A stretch of 64,000 bases of DNA. Origin: Streptomyces paludis. Lineage in GTDB: Bacteria; Actinomycetota; Actinomycetes; Streptomycetales; Streptomycetaceae. Made by a program: the position numbers and the translations under genes. Location of the stretch: NCBI RefSeq assembly GCF_003344965.1, contig NZ_CP031194.1, positions 310,001-374,000 on the forward strand, read 5' to 3'. The notes under the pieces were generated by a model. That model had not been told where the DNA came from, ran no database searches, and saw only the letters and a program-made list of their open reading frames with translations. The first letter of the stretch is position 1, and each line of letters opens with the position of its first letter. Of this stretch, positions 16,267-25,026 are shown piece by piece.

Positions 16267-17766
16267 TCAGTGCCGGAAGTCCGCGACGTAGTCGGGCTGC
16301 GTCTGCACGTTCAGCTCGTGCATCCGTACCCGCTTCGCCGGGTCGGTGAGGCGGTCGTCGAGCCTCAGCACATCGAAGCCCTTGACCATGTCGTTCGAGT
16401 AGATGTGGCCGTTGTAGTAGTACGCGGACCAGGTGCCGCCGCCGACCAGCCGTTCGGCGGAGAGCGGGCCGCGCTCGAAGAACGCGATCTCCTTGGGCTG
16501 CGAGGAGTTGGTGAAGTCCCAGACGGAGACACCGCCCTGGTACCAGGACTGGACCATGATGTCGCGGCCCTTGACCGGGATCAGCGAGCCGTTGTGGGCG
16601 ACACAGTTCTCGGTGTCGGCCTGGTGGCGCGGGATCTTGTAGTAGCTGCGGAAGACCAGCTTGCGCTTGTCGCCCTTGCCGACGATGTCGTAGATACCGT
16701 TGGCGCCGCGGGTGGGGCCGATCCGCTCGTTGCAGGTGGCGGCGCCGCCACCGCCCAGCTCGTCGGTGAAGACCACCTTGTTGACGGCCTGGTTGAAGGT
16801 CGCCGAGTGCCAGAAGGCGAAGTTGACGTTGTCCTGGACCTGGTCGATCACCCTGGGGCGCTCGGGGTCCTTGATGTCCATCAGGACACCGTCACCCATG
16901 CAGGCGCCGGCCGCGAGGTTCTTGGACGGGAGCACGGTGATGTCGTGGCAGCCGGAGGTCGCCGAGACACCCGGGTTGGTGGGCGCGCCCGGGTTGCCGC
17001 CGTCCGGGAACAGCACCTCGAACTTGATCAGTTCGGCCTTCTGCGGGGCCTTGCGCGGCACCTTGATGATGGAGATGCCGTCGTGCGGCGGCTGGCAGTC
17101 CGGGAAGGACACGCTGGGCGCGTACGAGGAGACGTAGATGTAGACGTCCTTGGCCTTCGGCACCAGCGTGTGGGTGTGCGAGCCGCACGCGGTCTCGACA
17201 GCGGCGACGTACTTCGGGTTGCGCTTGTCGCTGATGTCGAAGATCTTCATGCCCTCCCAGGACTCCTTGATCGTCGCCGACTGCGCGACGCTGTTGCAGG
17301 AGTTGTCACTGCGGGAGGAGTCGGTGGAGAGGAAGAGCAGGTTCCCGGAGACCGAGATGTCGTTCTGCGCTCCGGGACAGAGCACCTGCGCGACGGACTT
17401 CGGGGCCTTCGGATTGCTGATGTCGAGAATCCGGAAACCGTCGTAGTTGCCGCTGTAGGCGTACTTGCCCTGGAAGGCCAGGTCCGAATTGGTCCCCGTG
17501 ATGAGGTCCTTCGGGACGTTGGCGAGATGCTTGATGTTGGAGCTGTGGACGATCTCGTCCACTCCGGGTATCTCACCGGCCGCGATGGCGGCCTTCACCT
17601 GAGCGGCACGCTCGCTGGAGACGGTCGTCTCCTGTACGGCGGCGTCACCGGGTTCGGGACTGGCGATGGCCGGTCCCGCGGTCAGCAGAGTCGCGAAGAG
17701 CCCGGCCGCGGCTGCCGCCACGCCCAGACGTCTGCGCCGCACTCGTGGGGTGTGCAACGAGGTCAC
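16267..17766 (-). CDS. Secreted LVIVD-repeat protein
   Basis: I choose the GTG start at 17766 because GGGAGGA lies just ahead of it; it gives 499 residues. A signal peptide with an Arg-rich n-region (VRRRRLGVAAAAAGLFATLLTAGPAIAS) predicts export. The mature protein contains beta-propeller-like LVIVD repeats, seen as YDGFRILDISNPKAPK, GMKIFDISDKRNPKYV, LMDIKDPERPR and GVSVWDFTNSSQPKE. Four or more Cys residues may form disulfides. Function is unknown; such repeats form surface propellers. It is divergent, 174 bp apart, from a DUF305 lipoprotein, a pairing I recall as frequent in Streptomyces. Confidence 0.8.
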   Translation of the reverse strand: MTSLHTPRVRRRRLGVAAAAAGLFATLLTAGPAIASPEPGDAAVQETTVSSERAAQVKAAIAAGEIPGVDEIVHSSNIKHLANVPKDLITGTNSDLAFQGKYAYSGNYDGFRILDISNPKAPKSVAQVLCPGAQNDISVSGNLLFLSTDSSRSDNSCNSVAQSATIKESWEGMKIFDISDKRNPKYVAAVETACGSHTHTLVPKAKDVYIYVSSYAPSVSFPDCQPPHDGISIIKVPRKAPQKAELIKFEVLFPDGGNPGAPTNPGVSATSGCHDITVLPSKNLAAGACMGDGVLMDIKDPERPRVIDQVQDNVNFAFWHSATFNQAVNKVVFTDELGGGGAATCNERIGPTRGANGIYDIVGKGDKRKLVFRSYYKIPRHQADTENCVAHNGSLIPVKGRDIMVQSWYQGGVSVWDFTNSSQPKEIAFFERGPLSAERLVGGGTWSAYYYNGHIYSNDMVKGFDVLRLDDRLTDPAKRVRMHELNVQTQPDYVADFRH

Positions 17767-17940
17767 TGCGTCCTCCCTTGTCTCCGGGTCAGAGTGATCC
17801 GGTACGGACCCCGGCAGTATCGTTCTTTTCATGTACATCCCAACAGATGGCAACAGAGACGTAATGAAAGTTTTTGATCTCAGGTAAGTGGAAGCGTGTT
17901 AGGGATGTGTTCCATCACCCATGTGCCGTAGGAGGCCGCT

Positions 17941-18609
17941 GTGTTGATCCGTCGCCGGAGTCCGCGCCACCGCCGCGCCGCCCTCGCCGCGGTGGCGGCC
18001 GTCGCCGTACTCGCCCTGGGAGCCTGCGACTCGGGGGACGACAAGAGCGCGGAGCCGCCAAGTACCAGGCAGGACAAGGGAATAGGCGTGATCGCGCCCG
18101 GCGCGCCGGGTGAGCCGGCGAGGACCCTGTCCGCCGAGGAGGCCAAGAAGGCCCGCCCGGACAACACTCCCAACTCGGCCGATTTCACTTACGCGCAGAT
18201 GATGATCGTCCACCATGGCCAGGCGCTGGAGATGACCGCTCTCGTCCCGGAGCGGGCCGATTCGGATGTGGTGAAGCGGCTCTCGGCACGGATCGCCGCC
18301 TCCCAGGAACCCGAGATCGGCGCGATGGAAGGATGGCTGGAAAGCAATGCCGGGGCAAAGAAGGAAACGGGCCATCACCACGGGACCATGCCCGGAATGG
18401 CGACCGAGGCCCAATTGACGCGATTGCGCGCGGCGAAGGGCGTCGCTTTCGACGAACTCTTCCTCAAACTGATGATCACGCACCATCAGGGCGCGGTCGT
18501 CATGGCCACCGACGCGATATCGGACGGCCGGAACATCCAGATCGCGGACATGGCCAAGGATGTGATCGCACAGCAGAGCATCGAGATTGACCGCATGCGC
18601 TCGATGTGA
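17941..18609 (+). CDS. DUF305 domain lipoprotein
   Basis: This 222-residue protein starts at GTG 17941. The signal sequence is lipoprotein-like (RHRRAALAAVAAVAVLALGAC, lipobox LGAC at about residues 26-29). The DUF305 four-helix domain is duplicated: FTYAQMMIVHHGQALEMTAL (about 81-100) and LFLKLMITHHQGAVVMATDA. These His-His and Met positions resemble ferritin-like or copper-binding sites. Between them is a His/Met-rich stretch, GHHHGTMPGMA. DUF305 proteins are implicated in metal, often copper, handling; this is family-level inference. The divergent LVIVD gene is its likely functional partner. Confidence 0.85.
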   Translation: MLIRRRSPRHRRAALAAVAAVAVLALGACDSGDDKSAEPPSTRQDKGIGVIAPGAPGEPARTLSAEEAKKARPDNTPNSADFTYAQMMIVHHGQALEMTALVPERADSDVVKRLSARIAASQEPEIGAMEGWLESNAGAKKETGHHHGTMPGMATEAQLTRLRAAKGVAFDELFLKLMITHHQGAVVMATDAISDGRNIQIADMAKDVIAQQSIEIDRMRSM

Positions 18610-18633
18610 CCGCGTCGCCCGGACGGCGGATGG

Positions 18634-19413
18634 TCAGCGGCGGTGGTGGCGCGGGGTCAGATGCCCCTCGTCGCGGGCGCCCGCGATGAGCCGGAGCGCC
18701 TTGCGGCGGCTGAATCCGGTGGCGGCCATCACCGCGAGTACGGGGTCCTGGCCGGCGCGCTGGGCGGCACGGTAGACCTCGGCCACCCCGCGCCGGGCGG
18801 CGCTGCCGCGCGGGAGGGCCGGGGTGGCGCGGTGACGGCCGGGCTCGGCGTTCGGCGGGGTTCCCGCCACGGGGGTCGTGGGCTCGGGCTCGGGGGCCGG
18901 GTCGACCGCGACCGCGGGCATGGGTGTGGGTGTGGGTGCAGATGCGGGTGCGGGTGCCGGCTCGGTCGCGGGCTCGGGTTGCGCGGCCAGTCCCGTATCC
19001 GGTCCTGTTTCCAGTACGGGATTCGGTGCGGGATCCGACGCGGTGTCAATCTGCGGTACGGGCGGGCGGTGCCGCCCCGCGACCACCTGGCACGCGCTCT
19101 GGAGCGGGGCCTCGATCGCCTCGGCGAGCGCGGCGAAACCGGCCAGGGCCAGCGGCGGATCGGCCTGCGCGTCCTCGATCGCGATACGGCCGTCCCGTAC
19201 CACCGCCAGCACATCGATGCGGGCGCCGTCCGCGAAGGTCAGCCGGACATCGACCCAGGGCGGCAGGATCTCGCGCCGCCCGGCGCCGTCCCGGGGATCA
19301 CCGGCGCCGGTGACGGTGCCGTGCCCCTGCACCTCCCACGCGGGCCACGTGCGCGCGTCTCGCTCCTGTGGTTCCTGGGCGGAAATCGATTTATGTTCCG
19401 ACACATTCACCAC
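18634..19413 (-). CDS. Streptomyces conserved protein (DUF6214-like)
   Basis: This 259-residue protein starts at GTG 19413, or GTG three codons later. An N-terminal domain (WPAWEVQGHGTV, ILPPWVDVRLTFADGARIDVLAVVRDGRIAIEDA) is followed by a roughly 70-residue Pro/Ala/Thr-rich linker full of PEP and PTP repeats. A C-terminal helical domain (AARRGVAEVYRAAQRAGQDPVLAVMAATGFSRRKALRLIAGARDEGHL) looks like a small helix-turn-helix. I recall this layout as the DUF6214 family, known mainly from Streptomyces. A DNA-binding role is an inference from the C-terminal helices only. Confidence 0.5.
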   Translation of the reverse strand: MVNVSEHKSISAQEPQERDARTWPAWEVQGHGTVTGAGDPRDGAGRREILPPWVDVRLTFADGARIDVLAVVRDGRIAIEDAQADPPLALAGFAALAEAIEAPLQSACQVVAGRHRPPVPQIDTASDPAPNPVLETGPDTGLAAQPEPATEPAPAPASAPTPTPMPAVAVDPAPEPEPTTPVAGTPPNAEPGRHRATPALPRGSAARRGVAEVYRAAQRAGQDPVLAVMAATGFSRRKALRLIAGARDEGHLTPRHHRR

Positions 19414-19480
19414 TTAATCAGGCAATCCGCCCTTATGGTCATGGCGCGCACACACCCGAACCTGACGGCACCCTGTCGGC

Positions 19481-19840
19481 TCAGCCGCCCGCCAGGCGCG
19501 CGTCCTGCCCGGCGGCCGCGCCGAGGACGCTGTCGAGCAGCCCGGGGAAGAGCGCCTCCAGATCCGCCGCCCGCAGCCCGTTCATCTTGGCCGTCCCCCG
19601 GTAGACCTGCTGGACCACCCCGCTCTCGCGCAGCACCCGGAAGTGGTAGGTGGAGGTGGACTTGGAGACGGGCAGCGCGAAACACGAACAGGACAGCTCG
19701 CCGTCCGACCCCGCGAGCTGCCGGACGATACGGAGCCGCAGGGGGTCGGAGAGCGCGTTCAGCACGCCTTCGAGACGGATCTCCGCACGCGAGGGGTGAG
19801 CGAGTTCGCGGGTGCTGGGCGCGGCGGTCGCGGCGGTCAC
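19481..19840 (-). CDS. ArsR/SmtB family transcriptional regulator
   Basis: This 119-residue winged-helix repressor has the ArsR core LEGVLNALSDPLRLRIVRQLAGSDGELSCSCFALPVSKSTSTYHFRVLRESGVVQQVYRG. The recognition helix lies in SKSTSTYHFRVLRE. The ELSCSCF segment has two cysteines but not the classical ELCVCDL arsenic box, and no metal-resistance gene is adjacent, so the signal may be redox or something else. It lies 61 bp downstream of RidA, last gene of the ten-gene catabolic operon, and could be its distal member or an independent gene. Confidence 0.85.
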   Translation of the reverse strand: MTAATAAPSTRELAHPSRAEIRLEGVLNALSDPLRLRIVRQLAGSDGELSCSCFALPVSKSTSTYHFRVLRESGVVQQVYRGTAKMNGLRAADLEALFPGLLDSVLGAAAGQDARLAGG

Positions 19841-19901
19841 GGCGGCTCCACTGGGTCGGGGTGACCGCCATTGTACGACGCCCTTCGTATTTAGCCCGGT
19901 T

Positions 19902-20423
19902 TCATACCGGCCGGGCGGCCCCGGCGGGCGGCGGCGCCGCCTCTTCCGCGGTGGACAGGACCAGCGTCACCTCCACCGGGGCCCCGGACGGCAGCGCGGC
20001 CACCCCGACCGCCGTACGCGCCGGGGGCGGGCCCGCCAGCAGGGCGCGTACGCGGGCGCTCGCGCCGTCCGCGACCCTGCTGTGCTCCGTGAACCCGGGC
20101 ACGACGGCGAGATGGACCGTCATGGACACGGCCGACTCCAGCCGCAGCCCCGCCGACCGGGCCGCCTCACGCGCCGCCTCGACCGCCCGCCCGGCGGCGA
20201 GCGCCGCCAGCGGGACCGCGTCCTCGACGGTCAGACCGGCCCCGAGCACACCGGCGGCGATGACTCCGCCGCCGGCGCGCGGGGTCATCCCGGCGGTGAA
20301 GACCAGCCCGCCCGCGATCCGGGCGGCGGCGTAGTCCCCGGCCGGTACGGGAGTGTCGGGAACAGGGGCGTCGCGGGCGTCGGGTGCGGGCGTGCCGGCC
20401 CCCGGGAGGTCCGTACCGCTCAC
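19902..20423 (-). CDS. RidA family enamine/imine deaminase
   Basis: About 173 residues from GTG 20423, overlapping the stop of the M24 gene (GTGA). After a Pro/Ala-rich tail of about 30 residues comes the RidA fold: GGLVFTAGMTPRAGGG, TVEDAVPLAALAAGRAVEAAREAARSAGLRLESAVSMTVHLAV, and GVAALPSGAPVEVTLVLST, where RidA proteins normally have a G-x-P-x-ARTAVGV arrangement (here PPARTAVGVAALPSGAPVEV). It hydrolyses reactive enamine or imine intermediates made by PLP enzymes, which fits its position as last gene of an operon containing an aminotransferase. Confidence 0.8.
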   Translation of the reverse strand: MSGTDLPGAGTPAPDARDAPVPDTPVPAGDYAAARIAGGLVFTAGMTPRAGGGVIAAGVLGAGLTVEDAVPLAALAAGRAVEAAREAARSAGLRLESAVSMTVHLAVVPGFTEHSRVADGASARVRALLAGPPPARTAVGVAALPSGAPVEVTLVLSTAEEAAPPPAGAARPV

Positions 20424-21568
20424 TGTTCGGCGCCCGTGTCGCAGGAGGTCAGCACCTCGTGCCCGTCCTCGGTGAGCAGTACGGTCGCGGAGAAGCCGAT
20501 CCCCGCGGTGTCCTTGATGCGCAGGGTGGGCACCACATGGACGACCATGCCGGGCGCGAAGACACGCCGCTCGTTCTCGCCCAGCGAGAGCAGGTGTCCC
20601 TCGCCCCAGTCCGGGGCGAAGGCGATACCGACCGAGTAGCCGCTGCGCTTGCGGTACGTGTGGGCCAGCCCCGCGTCCGCGATGGCCTGCTTGCAGGCCG
20701 CGTGCGCCGCGGCGGGGGAACCGCCCGGCACGACATGCGCCAGGGCCGCGTCCCGGGCCGCGAGACAGGCCGGTGCCATCGCCGCCGCCTCGCCGGTGAG
20801 CGGTCCGGTCCATACCGTGTGCATCAGCGGGGCGTTGTAGCGTCCGGTCGTCGCCGACATCTCCAGCAGGACGGGCTCGTTGGGCCGGATGACCCGGTCG
20901 GTCCAGCTCGCGTGGATCGTGCCGGCGCGCGGTCCGGACGCGACGAAGGGCTCCATGCCGAAGTACTCGGAGCCCGCCGCGATGAGCCCGCCGAAGGCCG
21001 CGGCGGCCACGGCGCGCTCGGAGGCGCCCGGCACCGCGGCCGCGGCAGCGGCCGCCATCCCGGCGTTGGTGGCCCGCGCGGCGTCCCTGATCCGCTCGAT
21101 CTCCAGCGGCGACTTGAGCAGCCGGGCGGCGGCCAGCGCGTCGTCGATGTGTGTCACCTCGGCGCCCGCCGCCCTCAGCAGGCCGCCCAGCTTCAGGAAC
21201 GGCTCCGGCGGCAGGAACCAGGAACGGGCCTCCACCCCCACCGCCCGTGCGCCCGGCGCCAGTTCGGCCAGGAGCGACACCGTGGCGGCGACCGGGTCGG
21301 CGCTGTCCGGGAAGCCGGTGATCCGGTCGAAGTAGGTGGTCTCCGCCGCGTTGACCGTCTCGGTCTCGCGCATGAGCAGGGCCGCTTCGCCGTCGGCCGT
21401 GACGATCAGGCACTGGTAGGTGTAGTAGCCGGGCGTGGCGTGGCCGGAGAGGTAACAGACGTTCTCCGGGGTGTGGACGATGACGGCGTCCAGCTCCTGG
21501 GCCTTGAGTGTGGCGCGCAGGCCGGCGAGCCGGCGGTCGTACTCAGCCGCGGGAAAGACGGGGGGCAT
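20420..21568 (-). CDS. M24-fold hydrolase resembling ectoine hydrolase (DoeA/EutD-like)
   Basis: This 382-residue pita-bread protein has a creatinase N-domain (ENVCYLSGHATPGYYTYQCL) and an M24 C-domain. The canonical metal Asp pair of methionine aminopeptidases is missing: where VLLDxG...SD is expected it reads PVLLEMSATTGRYNAPLMHT. The C-terminal block YSVGIAFAPDWGEGHLLSL and FAPGMVVHVVPTLRIKD matches what I recall of DoeA/EutD ectoine hydrolases, which belong to this fold. Members hydrolyse C-N bonds in small amino-acid derivatives rather than peptides. It starts with ATG 21568 behind AGGAG and overlaps the nitrilase gene by 26 bp. Substrate unproven. Confidence 0.7.
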   Translation of the reverse strand: MPPVFPAAEYDRRLAGLRATLKAQELDAVIVHTPENVCYLSGHATPGYYTYQCLIVTADGEAALLMRETETVNAAETTYFDRITGFPDSADPVAATVSLLAELAPGARAVGVEARSWFLPPEPFLKLGGLLRAAGAEVTHIDDALAAARLLKSPLEIERIRDAARATNAGMAAAAAAAVPGASERAVAAAAFGGLIAAGSEYFGMEPFVASGPRAGTIHASWTDRVIRPNEPVLLEMSATTGRYNAPLMHTVWTGPLTGEAAAMAPACLAARDAALAHVVPGGSPAAAHAACKQAIADAGLAHTYRKRSGYSVGIAFAPDWGEGHLLSLGENERRVFAPGMVVHVVPTLRIKDTAGIGFSATVLLTEDGHEVLTSCDTGAEQ

Positions 21569-22517
21569 GGGTGGCTCCTGAGGTGGTGACGGGATCCGTG
21601 GGGGCGGCGGCCGGGGCGGCCGGGTCCGGGGCGGCGAGGGTGAGGCGGGTCAGCGGGGGCGCGGGGGCGGTGCCGAGCAGGTCGGTCCGCAGATCGGTCA
21701 GATACGACAGCCCCTGCCGTACGGCGGCGGTCTCGGCGGCCGACACCGTCGCCACGCACAGAGCGCTGATGTCGTCCGGGCAGCCGGCCACCTGCCGGCC
21801 CTCGGGGTTCCAGACCCCGCTGCGGCCGAAGTAGTGCTCGCCCGCGAGGTCACCGACCGCGTTGACGACCAGCGTGGAGACGGTGTTCTCGACGGCCCGC
21901 GCCGGGTGGTAGACCCCGTAGCGGTACTCGGTCGGGCCGGTGGCGAAGGCGGAGCAGAAGAGGACGGCGTGCGCGCCCGCGCGGGCGTAGGCGCGGGTCA
22001 GCTCGGGGAACCCCGCGTCGTAACAGATCCCGAGCCCCAGCGTGACCCCGCCGTCCTCGATGACCATCAGCCGGTCGCCGGGGGCGAAGGGGGCGCGTTC
22101 CTCCTGCCACAGATGGGTCTTGGCGTAGTGGCCGCGCACCGTGCCGTACGGATCGATCACGAGCACCGCGTTGTACGGGCGTCCCCCGGGCTCCTCGCCG
22201 CGTACGGAGCAGCCGAGGAGGACCCACACGCCGTGCGTGGCCGCCGCCGCGGCGAGCGGGGCCAGCGGCGAGCCCGGTGGCGGCGCCGTACCGGCCGGGG
22301 GCGGGGTCAGGGACCAGCCGGCGGGGTCGGCGAGTACGGCGGCCGGGTCGTATCCGCAGGCGAACAGCTCGGGCAGGGCGAGCACACGCGCGCCGCGCGC
22401 GGCGGCTTCGGGGACCAGCCGGGCCGCCGTGGCGAGGTTGGCTGCGAGGTCGCCGGGGACGCTCTCCGCCTGGCCGAGGGCAATGGTCAGGCTGCCGAGG
22501 GCGATGGTCGGGCTCAT
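21543..22517 (-). CDS. Carbon-nitrogen hydrolase (nitrilase superfamily)
   Basis: This 324-residue amidase starts at ATG 22517, overlapping the M20 stop (ATGA). The catalytic triad is complete: Glu in [12 protein letters not shown], Lys in [15 protein letters not shown], and Cys in [11 protein letters not shown]. The general fold follows the family from [24 protein letters not shown] to [18 protein letters not shown]. It hydrolyses an amide, carbamoyl or nitrile group to an acid, with no substrate deducible. Its position between an M20 deacylase and an M24 hydrolase implies successive amide hydrolyses in one pathway. The last 40 residues are an Ala/Pro-rich extension. Confidence 0.85.
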   Translation of the reverse strand: MSPTIALGSLTIALGQAESVPGDLAANLATAARLVPEAAARGARVLALPELFACGYDPAAVLADPAGWSLTPPPAGTAPPPGSPLAPLAAAAATHGVWVLLGCSVRGEEPGGRPYNAVLVIDPYGTVRGHYAKTHLWQEERAPFAPGDRLMVIEDGGVTLGLGICYDAGFPELTRAYARAGAHAVLFCSAFATGPTEYRYGVYHPARAVENTVSTLVVNAVGDLAGEHYFGRSGVWNPEGRQVAGCPDDISALCVATVSAAETAAVRQGLSYLTDLRTDLLGTAPAPPLTRLTLAAPDPAAPAAAPTDPVTTSGATHAPRLSRG

Positions 22518-23755
22518 GCCGTACCCCCGTCCGCGCCGTCCGTCTCCGGGCCGGTCAGTGCCGCGGTGAGGATCGCCCGGTACAGGCCCACGGACGCGCG
22601 CAGTTCCTCGACCACGATGTGCTCGTCGACCGCGTGCATCACCTCCAGCCGGCCGGGGCCGCAGACCAGCGCCGGGACCCCGGCGGCCCGGAAGTGCGTC
22701 ATGTCGCAGTTGACGGTGAGTCCGCCGAGCGAGTCGTCGGCGCCCGCCGCCGCGAGGGCCGCGCGGCACAGCGTGACGAACGGGTCGTCAGCCGGTGTCT
22801 CCGAGGGACCGCCGGTGCTCGGCGCGCACTCCACGACCGAGGCCGTCGCGCCCGTACCGCGCGCGTTGAACCGGTCGAGGATCTCCCCGACCGCCGCCAC
22901 GACGGACTCCGGGGTCTCCCCCGGCAGCAGCCGCCGGTCCAGGGTGACGCGGCAGCGCTCCGGTACGGCGTTGGGCGCCTCGCCGCCCTCGATCAGTACG
23001 GGGGTGCAGGTGGGCGCGCCGAGCAGCGGGTGGCCGTGGTCCGTGAGCGAGGCGCTGTACTCCTCCAGCAGGGTGATCACGGTGGCGGCGGCGGTCACCG
23101 CGTTCACGCCCTGGCCGGGTGTGGCGGCGTGCGCGGCCCGGCCGACGACCTCGATGACCGGGCGGACCGAGCCCTTGTGGGCGGTCAGCAGCCGCATGCC
23201 GGTGGGTTCGCCGACGATGACCGCGTCGGGCAGCCGGCCCGCCGCCGCCAGCAGGGGTACGAGATGACGGGCGCCCATCGAGTCGCCCTCCTCCTGCGAG
23301 ACCGCCGAGAAGACGATCTCCCCGCGCGGGGTTTGGCTGCCGGCGTCGGCCGCGCGGGCCAGTTCGATCGCGGCGCACGCCATGGCGGCGAGCGGGCCCT
23401 TGGCGTCGGCGGTGCCGCGTCCGTACAGCCGTCCGTCGCGGAGGGTGGGGACGAAGGGCGGGCTGGTCCAGCCGCCGCCCGCCGGGACGACGTCGAGATG
23501 CGAGTTGAGCATGATCACGGGGCCGCCGGGGCCGAACCGGCGGCGGGCGGTCAGATTGACGCGGCCGGGCGCCAGCCGCTCGGTCTCGATGGCGAAGCCG
23601 GCCGCGGCGAGCGGGGCGGCGAGCAGGGCGGCGGTGGTCTCCTCCTCGCCGGTGGGGGTGGTGGAGTCGCAGGCCACGAGCGCGGTGAGCAGCGCGAGTA
23701 CGTCGGGGACGGGTGCGAGGAGTGCCTCGGTTGCGGTGGGGGCCGGAGTGGTCAT
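22514..23755 (-). CDS. M20 family amidohydrolase (ArgE/DapE-like)
   Basis: This 413-residue zinc amidohydrolase starts at ATG 23755, overlapping the epimerase stop (ATGA). Metal and catalytic motifs: [12 protein letters not shown] (His plus catalytic Asp), [14 protein letters not shown] (bridging Asp), [12 protein letters not shown] (EE pair, base plus ligand) and VGEPTGM. The lid domain carries [15 protein letters not shown], with the dimer-contact His. The final ligand His is in [14 protein letters not shown]. It is expected to remove an acyl group from an N-acyl amino acid or split a dipeptide. It belongs to a ten-gene operon with an amino-acid-type importer. Confidence 0.88.
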   Translation of the reverse strand: MTTPAPTATEALLAPVPDVLALLTALVACDSTTPTGEEETTAALLAAPLAAAGFAIETERLAPGRVNLTARRRFGPGGPVIMLNSHLDVVPAGGGWTSPPFVPTLRDGRLYGRGTADAKGPLAAMACAAIELARAADAGSQTPRGEIVFSAVSQEEGDSMGARHLVPLLAAAGRLPDAVIVGEPTGMRLLTAHKGSVRPVIEVVGRAAHAATPGQGVNAVTAAATVITLLEEYSASLTDHGHPLLGAPTCTPVLIEGGEAPNAVPERCRVTLDRRLLPGETPESVVAAVGEILDRFNARGTGATASVVECAPSTGGPSETPADDPFVTLCRAALAAAGADDSLGGLTVNCDMTHFRAAGVPALVCGPGRLEVMHAVDEHIVVEELRASVGLYRAILTAALTGPETDGADGGTA

Positions 23756-25026
23756 GGTGTGAACGTCCTTGCTCGGTCTGCGGTGTGGACGGGCGTGCCC
23801 ACCGGGGTGAGCCGCGCGGGATCGACGGAGACCCGGACGCCGAGTCCGGGAGCGGCGGGCAAGTGGACCGCGCCGCCGCGCAGTTCGGGGCCTTCGGTGA
23901 CGTCGTGGGCGAGGTGGGCGCAGCCCCAGAGTTCGGCCACGGCCACCCCGAGCCCGGCCGCCAGATGCGCGGTGGTCGCGCAGCCGAGGCGTCCGCAGTC
24001 CATCTGGCCGAGGCCGACGTCGAGTCCGCGCGCGCGGGCGGCGGCGATCGCGGCGGCGAGGGCGTCGACGGTGCCCGCCTTCTCCAGCTTCAGATGGACG
24101 CCGTCTGCGGCGCCCGCGTCGGCGACGGCGTGCACCGAGGCCGCGTCGGTGACCGACTCGTCGGCCCACACGGGCACGCGCGCGGCCGTACGGACGGCGG
24201 CCATGGCCGCCAAGTCGCCGGGCGCGGTGGGCTGTTCGAGCCAGGCGACCCCGTGGTCCGCGAGCCAGTGGGTGGCCGCGACCGCGGTGTCCGGGGTCCA
24301 GCCGCCGTTGGCGTCGGCCGCGATCGCGACCGTACGGGAGGTGCCGGCGGCCCGGTCGACGGCGTCCCGTACGGCGGCGATCCTGGCCCGGTCCAGGGCC
24401 GGATCGCCGCCGACGCGGACCTTGACCCGGCCGAAGCCGGCCTCGGCGGCGGCGGAGGCGAGGGCGGCGGCCTCGGCCGGGGTGCCGAAGCCGATCGGGG
24501 CGTGGGTGGGCAGGGGGCCGGGTGCGGCGGAGTCTGCCCGGGTCGCGTGATCGCTCCCCGTACCGGATCCGGAGCCTCCCCGGGCCGCGTGGTCGCTGCC
24601 CGTACCGGCACCGGAGCCCGAGCCGGAGCCGCGCAGGGTCGCCCAGAGCGGCAGACCCGCGGCCCTCGCCGTGGCGTCGCGCCAGGCGATGTCCAGCAGC
24701 GCGGCGGCCGGCGGGCAGTGCGTGGCCAGACCGGCGACCAGCGCGGCGGGATCCGCCCACGCCGGGTCGGTGGCGGGCGGGAGTCCGGCCAGGGCCGCGG
24801 TGATGCCGCCGGTGGTGTGGTGGGTGGCGTAGGCACCGTTCCCCCGGGTCTCGGCCCAGCCGACATGGCCGTCGGCCAGCCGTACCCGGAGGAAGACCTC
24901 CGTCAACTCCGCCGTGTCCACGGAGGTATGACGCAGCCTCAGCCGCAGCGGCAGCCCCACGACGCCGTACCGCGCCTCCGTGACGGGCGGTGGCGGCACC
25001 GCGCGCGGGCCCCGGCCGGCGGTCAC
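23752..25026 (-). CDS. Enolase-superfamily enzyme (dipeptide epimerase/muconate-cycloisomerase type)
   Basis: About 424 residues from GTG 25026, overlapping the aminotransferase stop. It is a capping domain plus (beta/alpha)7 barrel. Metal ligands are visible: Asp in [12 protein letters not shown], Glu in AWLEQPT, Asp in WADESVTD. The second catalytic Lys is in VHLKLEKAG. The usual first KxK motif reads VKVRVGG, Arg replacing its second Lys. A Gly/Ser-rich insertion (around residues 137-163) comes from a 42-bp tandem duplication and probably forms a surface loop. Members epimerise dipeptides or N-acyl amino acids; the exact reaction is open. Confidence 0.75.
   Translation of the reverse strand: MTAGRGPRAVPPPPVTEARYGVVGLPLRLRLRHTSVDTAELTEVFLRVRLADGHVGWAETRGNGAYATHHTTGGITAALAGLPPATDPAWADPAALVAGLATHCPPAAALLDIAWRDATARAAGLPLWATLRGSGSGSGAGTGSDHAARGGSGSGTGSDHATRADSAAPGPLPTHAPIGFGTPAEAAALASAAAEAGFGRVKVRVGGDPALDRARIAAVRDAVDRAAGTSRTVAIAADANGGWTPDTAVAATHWLADHGVAWLEQPTAPGDLAAMAAVRTAARVPVWADESVTDAASVHAVADAGAADGVHLKLEKAGTVDALAAAIAAARARGLDVGLGQMDCGRLGCATTAHLAAGLGVAVAELWGCAHLAHDVTEGPELRGGAVHLPAAPGLGVRVSVDPARLTPVGTPVHTADRARTFTP
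24537..24620. repeat. 42-bp tandem duplication inside the epimerase gene
   Basis: Two consecutive 42-bp units (24537-24578 and 24579-24620) match at about 35 of 42 bases. They encode an in-frame 14-residue repeat, [12 protein letters not shown] followed by [12 protein letters not shown]. Preserved frame and flexible composition suggest a tolerated loop expansion. Confidence 0.7.

Noticed and set aside
16207..17877. 556-residue plus-strand frame opposite the LVIVD gene
   Set aside because: Val/Gly/Asp/Arg-only composition; the minus-strand frame has a signal peptide and repeats.
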